The notes below the pieces were generated by a model that searched no databases, was not told the origin of the DNA, and worked only from the letters and a program-made list of their open reading frames with translations. Both the position numbers and the translations under genes were made by a program. This document shows positions 1 to 6,892 of a stretch of DNA of 38,907 nucleotides, in pieces. Within the stretch, counting starts at the first letter, position 1. The number at the start of each line of letters is the position of its first letter. Source of the DNA: an uncultured Clostridia bacterium (GTDB lineage Bacteria > Bacillota > Clostridia > Oscillospirales > Ruminococcaceae); the NCBI GenBank assembly GCA_946498095.1, contig CAMMMX010000024.1:1-38907 (forward strand), in the 5' to 3' direction.

Positions 1-125
1 TTACTTAATATATCTTTATTTAATTGCGTTGGATTTTCCAACGTAGGTTTTTCCTACGTAGGATTATCCAACGTTGGAAAATCCAATGTAGGATAATCCA
101 ATATAGGCGGCTGTTCGTAACCGCT
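1..125 (-). pseudogene. fragment of a low-complexity tail, probably replication initiator (RepA/DnaD-like) of a mobile element
   Basis: One minus-strand frame, open from an upstream TAG at 126-128, reads EQPPILDYPT-LDFPT-LDNPT, then TAG (54-56), then EKPTLENPTQLNKDILS and runs off the window. A pentapeptide repeat L-[DE]-[YFN]-P-T followed by QLN is, from memory, typical of the low-complexity linker of replication initiator or DnaD-like proteins in Firmicute conjugative elements. There is no ATG and no ribosome binding site in this frame, and two in-frame stops flank the repeat, so a decayed gene or an unrelated repeat is more likely than a live gene. The family assignment is recall, not a search result. 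Confidence 0.4.
29..103. repeat. five tandem 15-bp palindromic units
   Basis: Units start at 29, 44, 59, 74 and 89 and follow the pattern T[TA]GG-N5-CC[AT]A[CT][GA]; a broken sixth starts at 104. Each unit is nearly self-complementary, for example TTGGATTTTCCAACG. Larger symmetries overlap: a 16-bp perfect inverted repeat pairs 29-44 with 71-86, and ACGTAGG at 41-47 pairs with CCTACGT at 53-59. Fifteen bases equals five codons, so the array keeps frame, which fits an expanded coding repeat. Confidence 0.85.
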
Positions 126-278
126 CTACTATACTTTTGTGATAGATAATTTGTTACGCAGTAGAAGCGTATTTTTGAGGGTTCAGGTATAAAATCCTTA
201 CCTCTGCAAAACCGTGCCCGCCAAGCAGCATGAATCAAGGCTTATTAAGGCTCTACTACGTAACATTTTAAGTCAAAA

Positions 279-325
279 AAGCGGCGTTTCTCATTCTCTC
301 ATTTTGTGAGTGAAAAACGCCGCTT
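279..325 (-). terminator. intrinsic terminator downstream of cotJ
   Basis: An 11-bp perfect stem pairs 279-289 with 315-325, extended inside by CTCA/TGAG. On the minus strand AAACGCCGCTT is followed by a run of T. It lies about 60 bases beyond the hairpin at 387-418 and may be a second stop for the cotJ transcript. Confidence 0.7.
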
Positions 326-386
326 ATGCGGTACGATATTCGGTGGAGAATGGCTTGTCCTATAATTTTTATATTTGACAGATAAA

Positions 387-418
387 GGGGTGTTACTGTT
401 TGATTGCAGTAACACCCC
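387..418 (-). terminator. terminator hairpin directly after cotJC
   Basis: GGGGTGTTACTG (387-398) pairs perfectly with CAGTAACACCCC (407-418), a 12-bp stem with an 8-base loop. On the minus strand it is followed by TTTATCTGTC. It touches the cotJC stop codon. Confidence 0.75.
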
Positions 419-1053
419 TAAATACGGCTCAACTTTATACATCTGTTGTTTTTATTTTTTCGTGTGCGAAACGGCGCGGGTGTGAGCTTTCCGCTACCCG
501 GATATTTACTTGATACTTCCCGTTCCGCTTCGCCGAAACGCTGAAAATGGACAATTTCTCGTTCGCGCAGAAACTTAATAGCGTCTCGAACATCAGGATC
601 GTCAGCAAGGCGCAAGATATTGTCATAAGTGACTCGCGCTTTTTGTTCTGCTGCCAGATCTTCCGTCAAATCAGCAATAGCGTCACCGGTAGACTGGAAG
701 GTAGCTGCGTTAAATGGATTTCCGGATGCGTCCTGTGGATAGATACCGGTCGTGTGATCAACAAAATAAGCATCAAAACCAGCATCCTTGATTTGCTGAG
801 GGGTAAGGTTGCGTGTCAGCTGATAGACGATTGCGCTGATCATTTCGGAATGTCCCAGTTCTTCTGTACCTATATCGGTCAGAGTTCCTTTGACGACAGG
901 GTAGGGGGATGCAAAGCGCTGGGATAAATACCGGTTTGCTGCGCCGAGTTCACCGTCCGGGCCACCTAGCTGCGTGATAATCACTTTGGCTAGAGCCGGA
1001 TTTGGTCTCGCAATTTTTACTGGATATTGTAGCTTTTTTTCATAACTCCACAT
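418..1053 (-). CDS. cotJC: spore coat protein CotJC, manganese-catalase family
   Basis: A 211-residue protein that matches the CotJC/manganese-catalase four-helix ferritin-like fold. The N-terminal MWSYEKKLQYPVKI, the segment LGGPDGELGAANRYLSQRF and the metal-ligand stretch EELGHSEM are family hallmarks, and a later EREIVHFQRF supplies further helix ligands. Members decompose hydrogen peroxide with a dimanganese centre or serve as coat proteins. The last 15 or so residues, rich in K, R and N, look like a poorly conserved tail. It is the third gene of cotJABC: it starts 3 bases beyond the cotJB stop, and a terminator follows at once. In Bacillus this operon is made in the mother cell under sigma-E; the same is inferred here. 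Soluble vegetative catalase activity cannot be excluded. Confidence 0.93.
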   Translation of the reverse strand: MWSYEKKLQYPVKIARPNPALAKVIITQLGGPDGELGAANRYLSQRFASPYPVVKGTLTDIGTEELGHSEMISAIVYQLTRNLTPQQIKDAGFDAYFVDHTTGIYPQDASGNPFNAATFQSTGDAIADLTEDLAAEQKARVTYDNILRLADDPDVRDAIKFLREREIVHFQRFGEAEREVSSKYPGSGKLTPAPFRTRKNKNNRCIKLSRI

Positions 1054-1056
1054 TCC

Positions 1057-1314
1057 TTACACCTCCTTTGGCAGGTCCCATGGCCAGGGATCCTGAATCC
1101 AATCCCATGTGGAGGTATTTTCCACATCGTTGGCAGTCAATGGACCGAATTGTCGTGTGTAATCCCTTCGTGCGTCCTCTGCCATTTTTTTATATTTATG
1201 AAAGTATGCCAGCGCTTCCTTGTCATTGGGGTGTGTGTCAAGAAATTCATTCATTTCGAGAAGCACAAAATCGCAGATCTGAACACGCTTCAGCAGCTTT
1301 GCTTTTTCATTCAT
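1057..1314 (-). CDS. cotJB: spore coat protein CotJB
   Basis: An 85-residue protein of the CotJB family. It is recognised from the helical LLKRVQICDFVLLEMNEFLD segment (about residues 7-26), LDTHPNDKEALAYFHKYK, and the tryptophan-rich end WDWIQDPWPWD (about residues 71-81). CotJB is a small component of the inner coat and is thought to be needed for coat placement of CotJA and CotJC. Its ATG overlaps the cotJA stop by four bases (ATGA), so translation is probably coupled. It has no signal peptide or membrane segment. Confidence 0.92.
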   Translation of the reverse strand: MNEKAKLLKRVQICDFVLLEMNEFLDTHPNDKEALAYFHKYKKMAEDARRDYTRQFGPLTANDVENTSTWDWIQDPWPWDLPKEV

Positions 1315-1508
1315 TGCGGTATAGCCTCCTCGCCGAGGAATGGCTTATCAAGCTCTTGGAAGACGGTTCCACGGTGGAAACCAAGTTCCGGTTCATATAA
1401 TTTCCGGAATTTTTGCCACGGTACATAAGCCATTCCGATTGTCATACTTTCTTCGTCATCGTGGCTGTTTGGAAATGACCGTGTTGTACTCGGATACATA
1501 TCATCCAT
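1311..1508 (-). CDS. cotJA: spore coat associated protein CotJA
   Basis: A 65-residue CotJA-family protein and the first gene of the cotJABC operon. The conserved core is MAYVPWQKFRKLYEPELGF (about residues 26-44) followed by GTVFQELDKPFLG. An AAAGGAG ribosome binding site lies seven bases before the chosen ATG. The acidic, serine-rich first 20 residues are variable in the family. CotJA is a small soluble coat component deposited with CotJC in the mother cell during sporulation; a direct function is unknown. Its presence is a good marker that the organism makes endospores. Confidence 0.9.
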   Translation of the reverse strand: MDDMYPSTTRSFPNSHDDEESMTIGMAYVPWQKFRKLYEPELGFHRGTVFQELDKPFLGEEAIPQ

Positions 1509-1575
1509 ATGGTTGCTCCTTTCTTTGCAAGAGAATCAGTCAGGTTATCAACCCTATTGCATGATATGCTGCTTT

Positions 1576-1604
1576 TGTATGAAAGGTGTTTTTTGTCAAT
1601 GATA
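1576..1604 (-). promoter_or_regulatory. candidate sigma-E promoter of cotJABC
   Basis: On the minus strand TATCATT (1604-1598) is followed 16 bases later by CATACA (1581-1576). This resembles the sigma-E consensus (ATATT, about 14-15 bases, CATACAnT) and lies about 70 bases before cotJA. The match is partial, and the sigma factor is inferred from the known regulation of cotJ in Bacillus. Confidence 0.4.
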
Positions 1605-1628
1605 GTCAGGATGCTACGATTAAAAGAA

Positions 1629-1655
1629 AGCAGGTCCGGTAAAAACGGGCCTGCT
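1629..1655 (-). terminator. terminator of hsp20
   Basis: AGCAGGTCCG (1629-1638) pairs with CGGGCCTGCT (1646-1655) with one G-T pair. On the minus strand the stem is followed by TTCTTTTA. It ends 14 bases from the hsp20 stop and separates that gene from cotJ. Confidence 0.75.
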
Positions 1656-1668
1656 GCTGTAAAAGAAA

Positions 1669-2091
1669 TTATTTGATCTCAATTTGACGAGATGGAGGAA
1701 CTGTTTTGTCACGTTTTGGTAATTTCAATTCCAACACACCATCTTTGTAAGAGGCGTCAATTTTGTCCGTGTTGATCTGCGCGACGTTAAAGCTACGTGC
1801 GTAGGATCCGTAATGACGCTCTTGTCGAATATAGTTCTCCTTTTTTTCCTCGTTTTCGCTCTTATGCTCCGCCTGTATGGTCAAATAATCACCATCAATA
1901 TCGATATGGATGTCTTCCTTTGAGAATCCTGGGAGCTCAGCCTGTAAAACAAAATGGTCACCTTTGTCCAGGATATCCGTCCGGAACTGGGAGAATGCGG
2001 TGTCTAATTCACCGAAGAAGCTTTTCTCCATATCGTCCAGATAATGGAACAAATCTTTGGGCCTGCGGTCAAACGGCGTAATATGGAACAT
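1669..2091 (-). CDS. hsp20: small heat shock protein, Hsp20/alpha-crystallin family
   Basis: A 140-residue ATP-independent holdase chaperone. The N-terminal MFHITPFDRRPKDLFHYLDD is followed by an alpha-crystallin domain (about residues 37-138) containing DKGDHFVLQAELPGFSKEDI and the C-terminal GVLELKLPK motif, which packs the dimer interface. The ATG at 2091 is chosen because GGGGG precedes it and the family begins with this sequence; an in-frame ATG at 2154, also with a possible GAGG site, would add 21 residues not typical of the family. A promoter and a CIRCE operator lie upstream, so HrcA repression with induction by heat is expected. Cytoplasmic. Confidence 0.93.
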   Translation of the reverse strand: MFHITPFDRRPKDLFHYLDDMEKSFFGELDTAFSQFRTDILDKGDHFVLQAELPGFSKEDIHIDIDGDYLTIQAEHKSENEEKKENYIRQERHYGSYARSFNVAQINTDKIDASYKDGVLELKLPKRDKTVPPSRQIEIK

Positions 2092-2242
2092 ACAAAAACC
2101 CCCAATGCGTCTAAATTTTAATGAGAAACGGTAAAAGCTGTACGGGGAATACATCTGTCGTATTCCTCTATCCGTTTACAAGTATTAGTATAAGATTTAT
2201 TTATTAATAATTATAAATTTTTATATTAATAAAATAAAAATA

Positions 2243-2269
2243 TTAGCACTCGTAAAAAAGTAGTGCTAA
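2243..2269 (-). promoter_or_regulatory. CIRCE element (HrcA operator)
   Basis: TTAGCACTC (2243-2251), nine bases, TAGTGCTAA (2261-2269). The consensus is TTAGCACTC-N9-GAGTGCTAA, so there is one mismatch and the spacing is exact. It starts two bases downstream of the -10 box of hsp20, as CIRCE usually does, where HrcA blocks transcription. Confidence 0.9.
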
Positions 2270-2271
2270 TA

Positions 2272-2301
2272 ATAAGATGGATGGTTAAGGAATGAAGTCA
2301 A
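2272..2301 (-). promoter_or_regulatory. housekeeping promoter of hsp20
   Basis: On the minus strand TTGACT (2301-2296), an 18-base spacer and TCTTAT (2277-2272). Transcription would begin inside the CIRCE element, giving a 5' leader of about 170 AT-rich bases to the ATG at 2091, or about 110 to the alternative start at 2154. Confidence 0.7.
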
Positions 2302-2353
2302 TTTTTTCTGGATTTGTATGGCACGATAGCGTACCATGATGTTTTGTTATAGA

Positions 2354-2381
2354 AAAACGCCGCCGAGAGCGGCAGCGTTTT
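2354..2381 (-). terminator. terminator of the GH43-like gene
   Basis: AAAACGC/GCGTTTT outer stem (2354-2360 with 2375-2381) plus GCCG/CGGC inner stem with one mismatch. On the minus strand it ends in TTTTTCTAT. It begins five bases after the glycosidase stop codon. Confidence 0.75.
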
Positions 2382-2385
2382 GATA

Positions 2386-3246
2386 CTATCCTTCGATATA
2401 AAGAGGTGCGATATAGACACCACCCTGTCCCCATCCGCAGCGGGTGATGTAAAGTGTCCCATCGTCGTCCTCAACCACTTCTGCGGCATGTGCCGCGATG
2501 GTTCCAACCTGATCCTTTACTTCAAAGTGGAAAGGATCGTCGCTGACAAATACACCGGTTTCAGAGTATTCCTTACGGGGCCCAATAAACAACAGGTATT
2601 TTCCATCATACGGTATCACAAACGGGGATTCGCAAGGGCCTCCGAAGGTACCGTATGCAGGATCTACAAAGACGTTTTGTTTGTCGGACCAATGGATCAG
2701 ATCCTGACTGTGTACACAAGCCACGCAATGATTCCCACCTTTTGGTGTGGAGTTACAGGTATAATACATAATCCATTCGTTTCCAACACGAAGTACCATC
2801 GGATCTCTTGCGTCATAACCATCGATGAGCATCGGATTTTCCGAATGGCGGGTCCAATGATAAAGATCGGTCGACGTTGCCAGATGAATACGGTATGTAT
2901 CATTTCCAAATGGACTGCCTGCACAATAGTACATATAATAGACACCATCCACATAAATCACATGCGGTGCCCATAAATGTACTTCATTATCCGCAGGGCT
3001 GTGACGTAAAGCGTAAGGCAGTTTCTTCCACATACCTTGCGTTAACTTTTCGCCGATAGCGTGAGCCAAATTTTTTTCATTAATCGGATCCATGGGTTCT
3101 TCATGGGTGATGCCGAATAGATGCCAGCCATCTGGACCCTTTATGATGGTGTGATCGTTAATATACCATTTCCAAATTTCTCCTGTTACCTCATCCGTAA
3201 CGCTAGGATCGTAAATTTTTGTAAAATCGCCAGAATAGACCTTCAT
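2386..3246 (-). CDS. GH43-like five-bladed beta-propeller glycosidase
   Basis: A 286-residue protein without signal peptide, so probably cytoplasmic. The blades carry repeated aromatic motifs: WAPHVIYVDGVYYMYY (about 92-107), STDLYHWTR (about 125-133), YDARDPMVL (144-152) and GPCESPFVIPYDGKYLLF (203-220). WAPH, RDP and the glutamate of CESPFV match the positions of conserved acids in clans GH-F and GH-J (families 43, 32, 68). Those enzymes hydrolyse arabinose-, xylose- or fructose-containing oligosaccharides; the substrate here cannot be read from sequence. The ATG at 3246 is preceded by AAAGGG; a TTG at 3258 would sit too close to it. It stands alone, without transporter or regulator. A phosphorylase or a non-catalytic relative is possible. 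Confidence 0.78.
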   Translation of the reverse strand: MKVYSGDFTKIYDPSVTDEVTGEIWKWYINDHTIIKGPDGWHLFGITHEEPMDPINEKNLAHAIGEKLTQGMWKKLPYALRHSPADNEVHLWAPHVIYVDGVYYMYYCAGSPFGNDTYRIHLATSTDLYHWTRHSENPMLIDGYDARDPMVLRVGNEWIMYYTCNSTPKGGNHCVACVHSQDLIHWSDKQNVFVDPAYGTFGGPCESPFVIPYDGKYLLFIGPRKEYSETGVFVSDDPFHFEVKDQVGTIAAHAAEVVEDDDGTLYITRCGWGQGGVYIAPLYIEG

Positions 3247-3482
3247 TGTTAGTTCCAACCCTTTCCGCAGCTGTAATCAGCCGTTTCTTCCCATCTGTTC
3301 ATCGTCACTTCAAGCGAACGATGAAACTAAACTTCAGTATATCAATAATTGTTATGTAATAAATGTATAATATTGCAAGCTACTTTAAATATAGTATGAA
3401 AAGTGAAACGGATACATCAAAAGTATAATTGTACATTGGAAAAGCACAATAACAGAAGAGGAAAACGAAAGGCGGTTATGGT

Positions 3483-4205
3483 ATGATGGAAGTACTCTTT
3501 ACATCCGGTGAAATATTATTGCGTGCAGTATCTTCTGTAATTATCCTATTTTTACTGACTAAACTTATGGGGAAGAGACAAATTTCTCAGCTCACCTTTT
3601 TCGATTACACGATTGGAATCTCGATCGGTTCAATAGCAGCGGAAATGGCGTCTAATGTGGACACGCCATTTTATGCAACTTTGATTTCAATGGTCGTATA
3701 TACCGCCATTTCTATTTTAATTGCCTTTATCACCGAGAAAAGCATCCGGGGGCGCCGTTTCTTTACAGGGGAACCGTCTATCTTGATTTACAAAGGAAAA
3801 ATAGTGGAAAATGCGTTGCAAAAGCAGCATTTTGATTTAAATGAACTGTTATCAGAATGCCGCAACAGCGGCTATTTTAATATCAGCGATGTGGAATACG
3901 CTGTCATGGAAACGAACGGGAAAATCAGTTTTCTCCCGAAATCGGAAAAGCGCCCGCTGACGCCACAGGATATGAATCTGTCGCCTCAACAGGAGGGGCT
4001 TGTGTACATGGTTGTAATAGACGGCAAGGCAATGCCAGAAAATTTGCGCAGTGTCGGACGAAATGAAGATTGGCTGAATAAGAAACTGCAGGAGCAGGGC
4101 GTCGATAAGGTGAGCGACGTTTTGCTTGCCACACTGGATCAGGAAGATAACCTCAGCGTCTATTCAAAAGGTGTGAAGCTGCCCAAGCACTCGCCTTTTG
4201 AATAA
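3483..4205 (+). CDS. DUF421 (YetF-family) membrane protein
   Basis: A 240-residue protein with three N-terminal membrane segments (about residues 8-27, 40-60 and 63-84) followed by a soluble C-terminal half. The family signature is LLTKLMGKRQISQLTFFDYTIGI (about 24-46) and the conserved GEPSILIYKGKI (about 98-109), with the acidic LSECRNSGY near residue 126. Members are common in spore formers; relatives act in spore membrane properties, and a DUF421 protein carried on spoVA-2mob elements raises spore heat resistance. Biochemical function is unknown. A TATAAT lies at 3424-3429, but no good -35 box was seen. It is transcribed divergently from the glycosidase and closed by the hairpin at 4340. 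Confidence 0.88.
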   Translation: MMEVLFTSGEILLRAVSSVIILFLLTKLMGKRQISQLTFFDYTIGISIGSIAAEMASNVDTPFYATLISMVVYTAISILIAFITEKSIRGRRFFTGEPSILIYKGKIVENALQKQHFDLNELLSECRNSGYFNISDVEYAVMETNGKISFLPKSEKRPLTPQDMNLSPQQEGLVYMVVIDGKAMPENLRSVGRNEDWLNKKLQEQGVDKVSDVLLATLDQEDNLSVYSKGVKLPKHSPFE

Positions 4206-4339
4206 AGCTGGGGTGAACAGGTTTGCAAGAGTACCGGTTGAACCGGGACAGGACAGCGGTTCCTATGAAAATCCCGGTAGAAAACGTTCAGATGTTGGGT
4301 TACACTTGCTTCCAATTATATTGGTGTACTGTAAACAGA

Positions 4340-4381
4340 GAAGCCGTAGCAAACAATCACAGAATTACTTGCTACGGCTTC
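4340..4381. terminator. bidirectional terminator hairpin
   Basis: GAAGCCGTAGCAA (4340-4352) pairs perfectly with TTGCTACGGCTTC (4369-4381), 13 bp with a 16-base loop. It lies between two convergent genes, DUF421 and nspC. The T tracts are short on both sides. Confidence 0.75.
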
Positions 4382-4412
4382 CTTTATCACTATGATCTTA
4401 TCGGCAGGGAAA

Positions 4413-5630
4413 CTATTGCAACGAACTTTTTCCCAGACGATTTTTGAAGTCCTCATAACCGAAGCGGGCTAAGGAGATTAATTCATGATCCCGAAGCACA
4501 AAAATACCGGGCAGAGGCATACCGTTAAAGGTGTTGTTTTTACAAGTGGTGTAAATGGCCATATCACCAAATACCAACAGATCGCCTTCCTGCAAAGGAG
4601 AGTCGAAGCTGTAATCGCCGATAATGTCTCCAGCAAGACAGGTAGGGCCGGCCAGTCGGACAGTGTATGAACGTTCCCCGGGCTCTCCTGCTCCCATCAG
4701 AGGAGGCCGATAGGGCATTTCCAACACGTCGGGCATATGGCAGGCCGCACTTGTATCCAAAACAGCGATAGTTGTCGTACCATTTTCCAAAACGTCCAGC
4801 ACGCGCGTGAGCAAAAAGCCGGCATTGAGTGCACAGGCCTCACCCGGTTCCAAATAGACGTCCACATGATAGCGGCTGGAGATTTTCAAAATACAGCTCT
4901 CCAGCAAGTGCAGATTGTAATCCGGACGGGTAATGTGATGCCCACCGCCAAAATTGACCCATTTCATTCGGGGGAGGACATCGCCGAAGTTAGCCTCCAC
5001 AGCCTCCAGTGTGACCGACAGGGCATCCGCATCCTGCTCGCAGAGGGTGTGAAAATGAAGGCCGTCCAGTAAAGACAAGAGATCGGGCGACATGCAGGCA
5101 TCCCACTGCGCACGAGTGGTTCCCAGACGACTGCCTGGGGCGCATGGATCGTAAATAGCATGCCCTTCCTGCGTGGAACACTCGGGATTGATGCGCAGCC
5201 CTACGCTTTTTCCTGCGTTTTTTGCTGTGGCACCAAACTTTGCAAGCTGCCCAGGAGAATTGAAGACAATATGATCCGCATAGCGTAGCAGCTGTGAGAA
5301 TTCCTCCTGACGGTACGCAGCGGAGAAGACATGAACTTCCTTTCCCGGCATTTCTTCAAATCCGAGTCGTGCTTCATACAGGCCGCTAGCTTCCGTACCA
5401 GCAAGAAAAGGAGAAAGGACGGGATATAAATCGTAATTGGAAAAAGCCTTTTGTGCGAGCAATACCTTACATCCGGTTCTCTGTGCAAGCCCTGCCAGAA
5501 TTTCGCCGTTTTGGCGGAGCTTCTCCTCGTCCAGCACATAGGAGGGGGTAGGAATTGCTGCGAATAATTCTTCCACCGTCTTCCCACTTAAAGAAGCGAA
5601 GGGGGGACGGATATCTATACGGCTCCCCAT
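4413..5630 (-). CDS. nspC: carboxynorspermidine/carboxyspermidine decarboxylase
   Basis: A 405-residue PLP enzyme of the alanine-racemase/ornithine decarboxylase fold. Recognised from IPTPSYVLDEEKL (about 26-38), the PLP lysine in LLAQKAFSN (K61), the HTLCEQ stretch, GGGHHITR (phosphate-binding glycines), the dimer-contributed EPGEA and the late CLAGD segment. It removes the carboxyl group of carboxyspermidine (or carboxynorspermidine) to give spermidine (or norspermidine). It is the last gene of the polyamine operon and overlaps the dehydrogenase gene by one base (TGATG), consistent with a fixed two-step module. Diaminopimelate decarboxylase is a relative, but the NspC-specific motifs make that unlikely. 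Confidence 0.93.
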   Translation of the reverse strand: MGSRIDIRPPFASLSGKTVEELFAAIPTPSYVLDEEKLRQNGEILAGLAQRTGCKVLLAQKAFSNYDLYPVLSPFLAGTEASGLYEARLGFEEMPGKEVHVFSAAYRQEEFSQLLRYADHIVFNSPGQLAKFGATAKNAGKSVGLRINPECSTQEGHAIYDPCAPGSRLGTTRAQWDACMSPDLLSLLDGLHFHTLCEQDADALSVTLEAVEANFGDVLPRMKWVNFGGGHHITRPDYNLHLLESCILKISSRYHVDVYLEPGEACALNAGFLLTRVLDVLENGTTTIAVLDTSAACHMPDVLEMPYRPPLMGAGEPGERSYTVRLAGPTCLAGDIIGDYSFDSPLQEGDLLVFGDMAIYTTCKNNTFNGMPLPGIFVLRDHELISLARFGYEDFKNRLGKSSLQ

Positions 5631-6889
5631 CAGTCTACCAGCACGGGGGAACGGTTTTCGCTGCGGGGCAGACCGTAGCGGTCCAAGGCGTCCAGGAAGG
5701 GATCCGGATTGAACTCTTCCACAGTGTAAACACCGGGCTTATTCCACTGCCCGGTCAGCAGCATCATCGCACCGCACATAGCGGGAACGCCGGTCGTATA
5801 GCTGACCGCTTGGGAACCTACTTCACGGTAACAAGCCTCGTGATCACAAACATTATACATGTAGTATGTTTTATTTTGTCCATCCTTTTTGCCGGTAAAG
5901 ATACAGCCGATGTTGGTTTTGCCTTTTGTACGAGGGCCAAGGCTAGCCGGATCGGGTAGAAGGGCTTTTAAAAACTGAATGGGCACGATTTCACACCCCT
6001 CAAATAGGATCGGTGTGGTCGACAGCATCCCAACATTTTCCAGGCATTTCATATGGGTTAGATAGCTCTGTCCAAAAGTCATAAAGAAGCGGATGCGGCG
6101 TACGCCGGGAATATTTTCCGCTAGTGATTCGATTTCCTCATGATGGAGCAGGTACATGTCTTTTTGTCCTACCTGGTCAAAATTATATTCCCGTTTGACA
6201 CTCATGGCAGGGATTTCCACCCATTTTCCGTTCTCCCAATAGCTTCCCGGCGCGGAAACCTCACGCAGGTTGACTTCTGGGTTGAAGTTTGTGGCAAAAG
6301 GATAACCGTGGTCGCCGCCGTTGCAGTCCAGGATATCAATAGTTTCAATGGTGTCGAATTCGTGCTTTTGTGCCCAAGCACAGTATGCCTGAGTCACACC
6401 GGGATCAAAACCGCAGCCAAGCAAGGCCGTCAGGCCGGCCGATTTAAATTTTTCCCTGTAGGCCCATTGCCAGGAATAATCAAAATAGGCGGAGAAGCCC
6501 GCTTCCTTGCATCGCTTTTCATAAATGGCGCGCCACTTTGGGTCATTGGTGTCTTCCGGTTCGTAGTTAGCGGTATCCATGTAATTGACGCCACAGGTCA
6601 GGCAAGCGTCCATGATGGACAAATCCTGATAAGGAAGGGCGATATTCATCACTAGATCGGGCTGATAGGAACGGATTAATGCAATGACTTCTTCCGTATT
6701 ATCCGCGTTGACTTTGGCGGTTGTCAGTTTGGTCTTGGTTTTCGGCGAGAGCTCGGCAGCCAGCTTATCGCATTTTTCTTTGGTCCTGCTGGCGATGCAA
6801 AGCTCACTGAAAACTTCGCTGACCTGACAGCATTTATGAATGGCGACAGAAGCAACTCCGCCGCATCCGATTACCAAAACTCTGCTCAT
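5630..6889 (-). CDS. carboxyspermidine/carboxynorspermidine dehydrogenase (saccharopine dehydrogenase family)
   Basis: A 419-residue protein of the saccharopine dehydrogenase family. An N-terminal Rossmann fold starts VLVIGCGGVASVAIHKC (4-20), with the nucleotide-selecting IASRTKEKC (33-41); the middle carries GCGFDPGVTQAY (about 158-169) and later the substrate domain. Placed directly before nspC, it should be the enzyme that condenses putrescine with aspartate semialdehyde and reduces the imine with NADPH to carboxyspermidine. In Vibrio the homologue uses diaminopropane. The start follows AAGGAG, three bases past the speB stop. Lysine-pathway saccharopine enzymes are relatives, but the context argues for polyamines. 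Confidence 0.9.
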   Translation of the reverse strand: MSRVLVIGCGGVASVAIHKCCQVSEVFSELCIASRTKEKCDKLAAELSPKTKTKLTTAKVNADNTEEVIALIRSYQPDLVMNIALPYQDLSIMDACLTCGVNYMDTANYEPEDTNDPKWRAIYEKRCKEAGFSAYFDYSWQWAYREKFKSAGLTALLGCGFDPGVTQAYCAWAQKHEFDTIETIDILDCNGGDHGYPFATNFNPEVNLREVSAPGSYWENGKWVEIPAMSVKREYNFDQVGQKDMYLLHHEEIESLAENIPGVRRIRFFMTFGQSYLTHMKCLENVGMLSTTPILFEGCEIVPIQFLKALLPDPASLGPRTKGKTNIGCIFTGKKDGQNKTYYMYNVCDHEACYREVGSQAVSYTTGVPAMCGAMMLLTGQWNKPGVYTVEEFNPDPFLDALDRYGLPRSENRSPVLVD

Positions 6890-6892
6890 GTT

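Noticed and set aside
20-238. 72-codon minus-strand frame through the repeat array, with tryptophan/isoleucine pentapeptides
   Set aside because: It starts at a TTG without a ribosome binding site, and the repeat region reads as more natural L-D-x-P-T units in another frame.
4198-4447. two short plus-strand frames after the DUF421 gene
   Set aside because: No ribosome binding site or similarity; they run through the terminator hairpin at 4340-4381.
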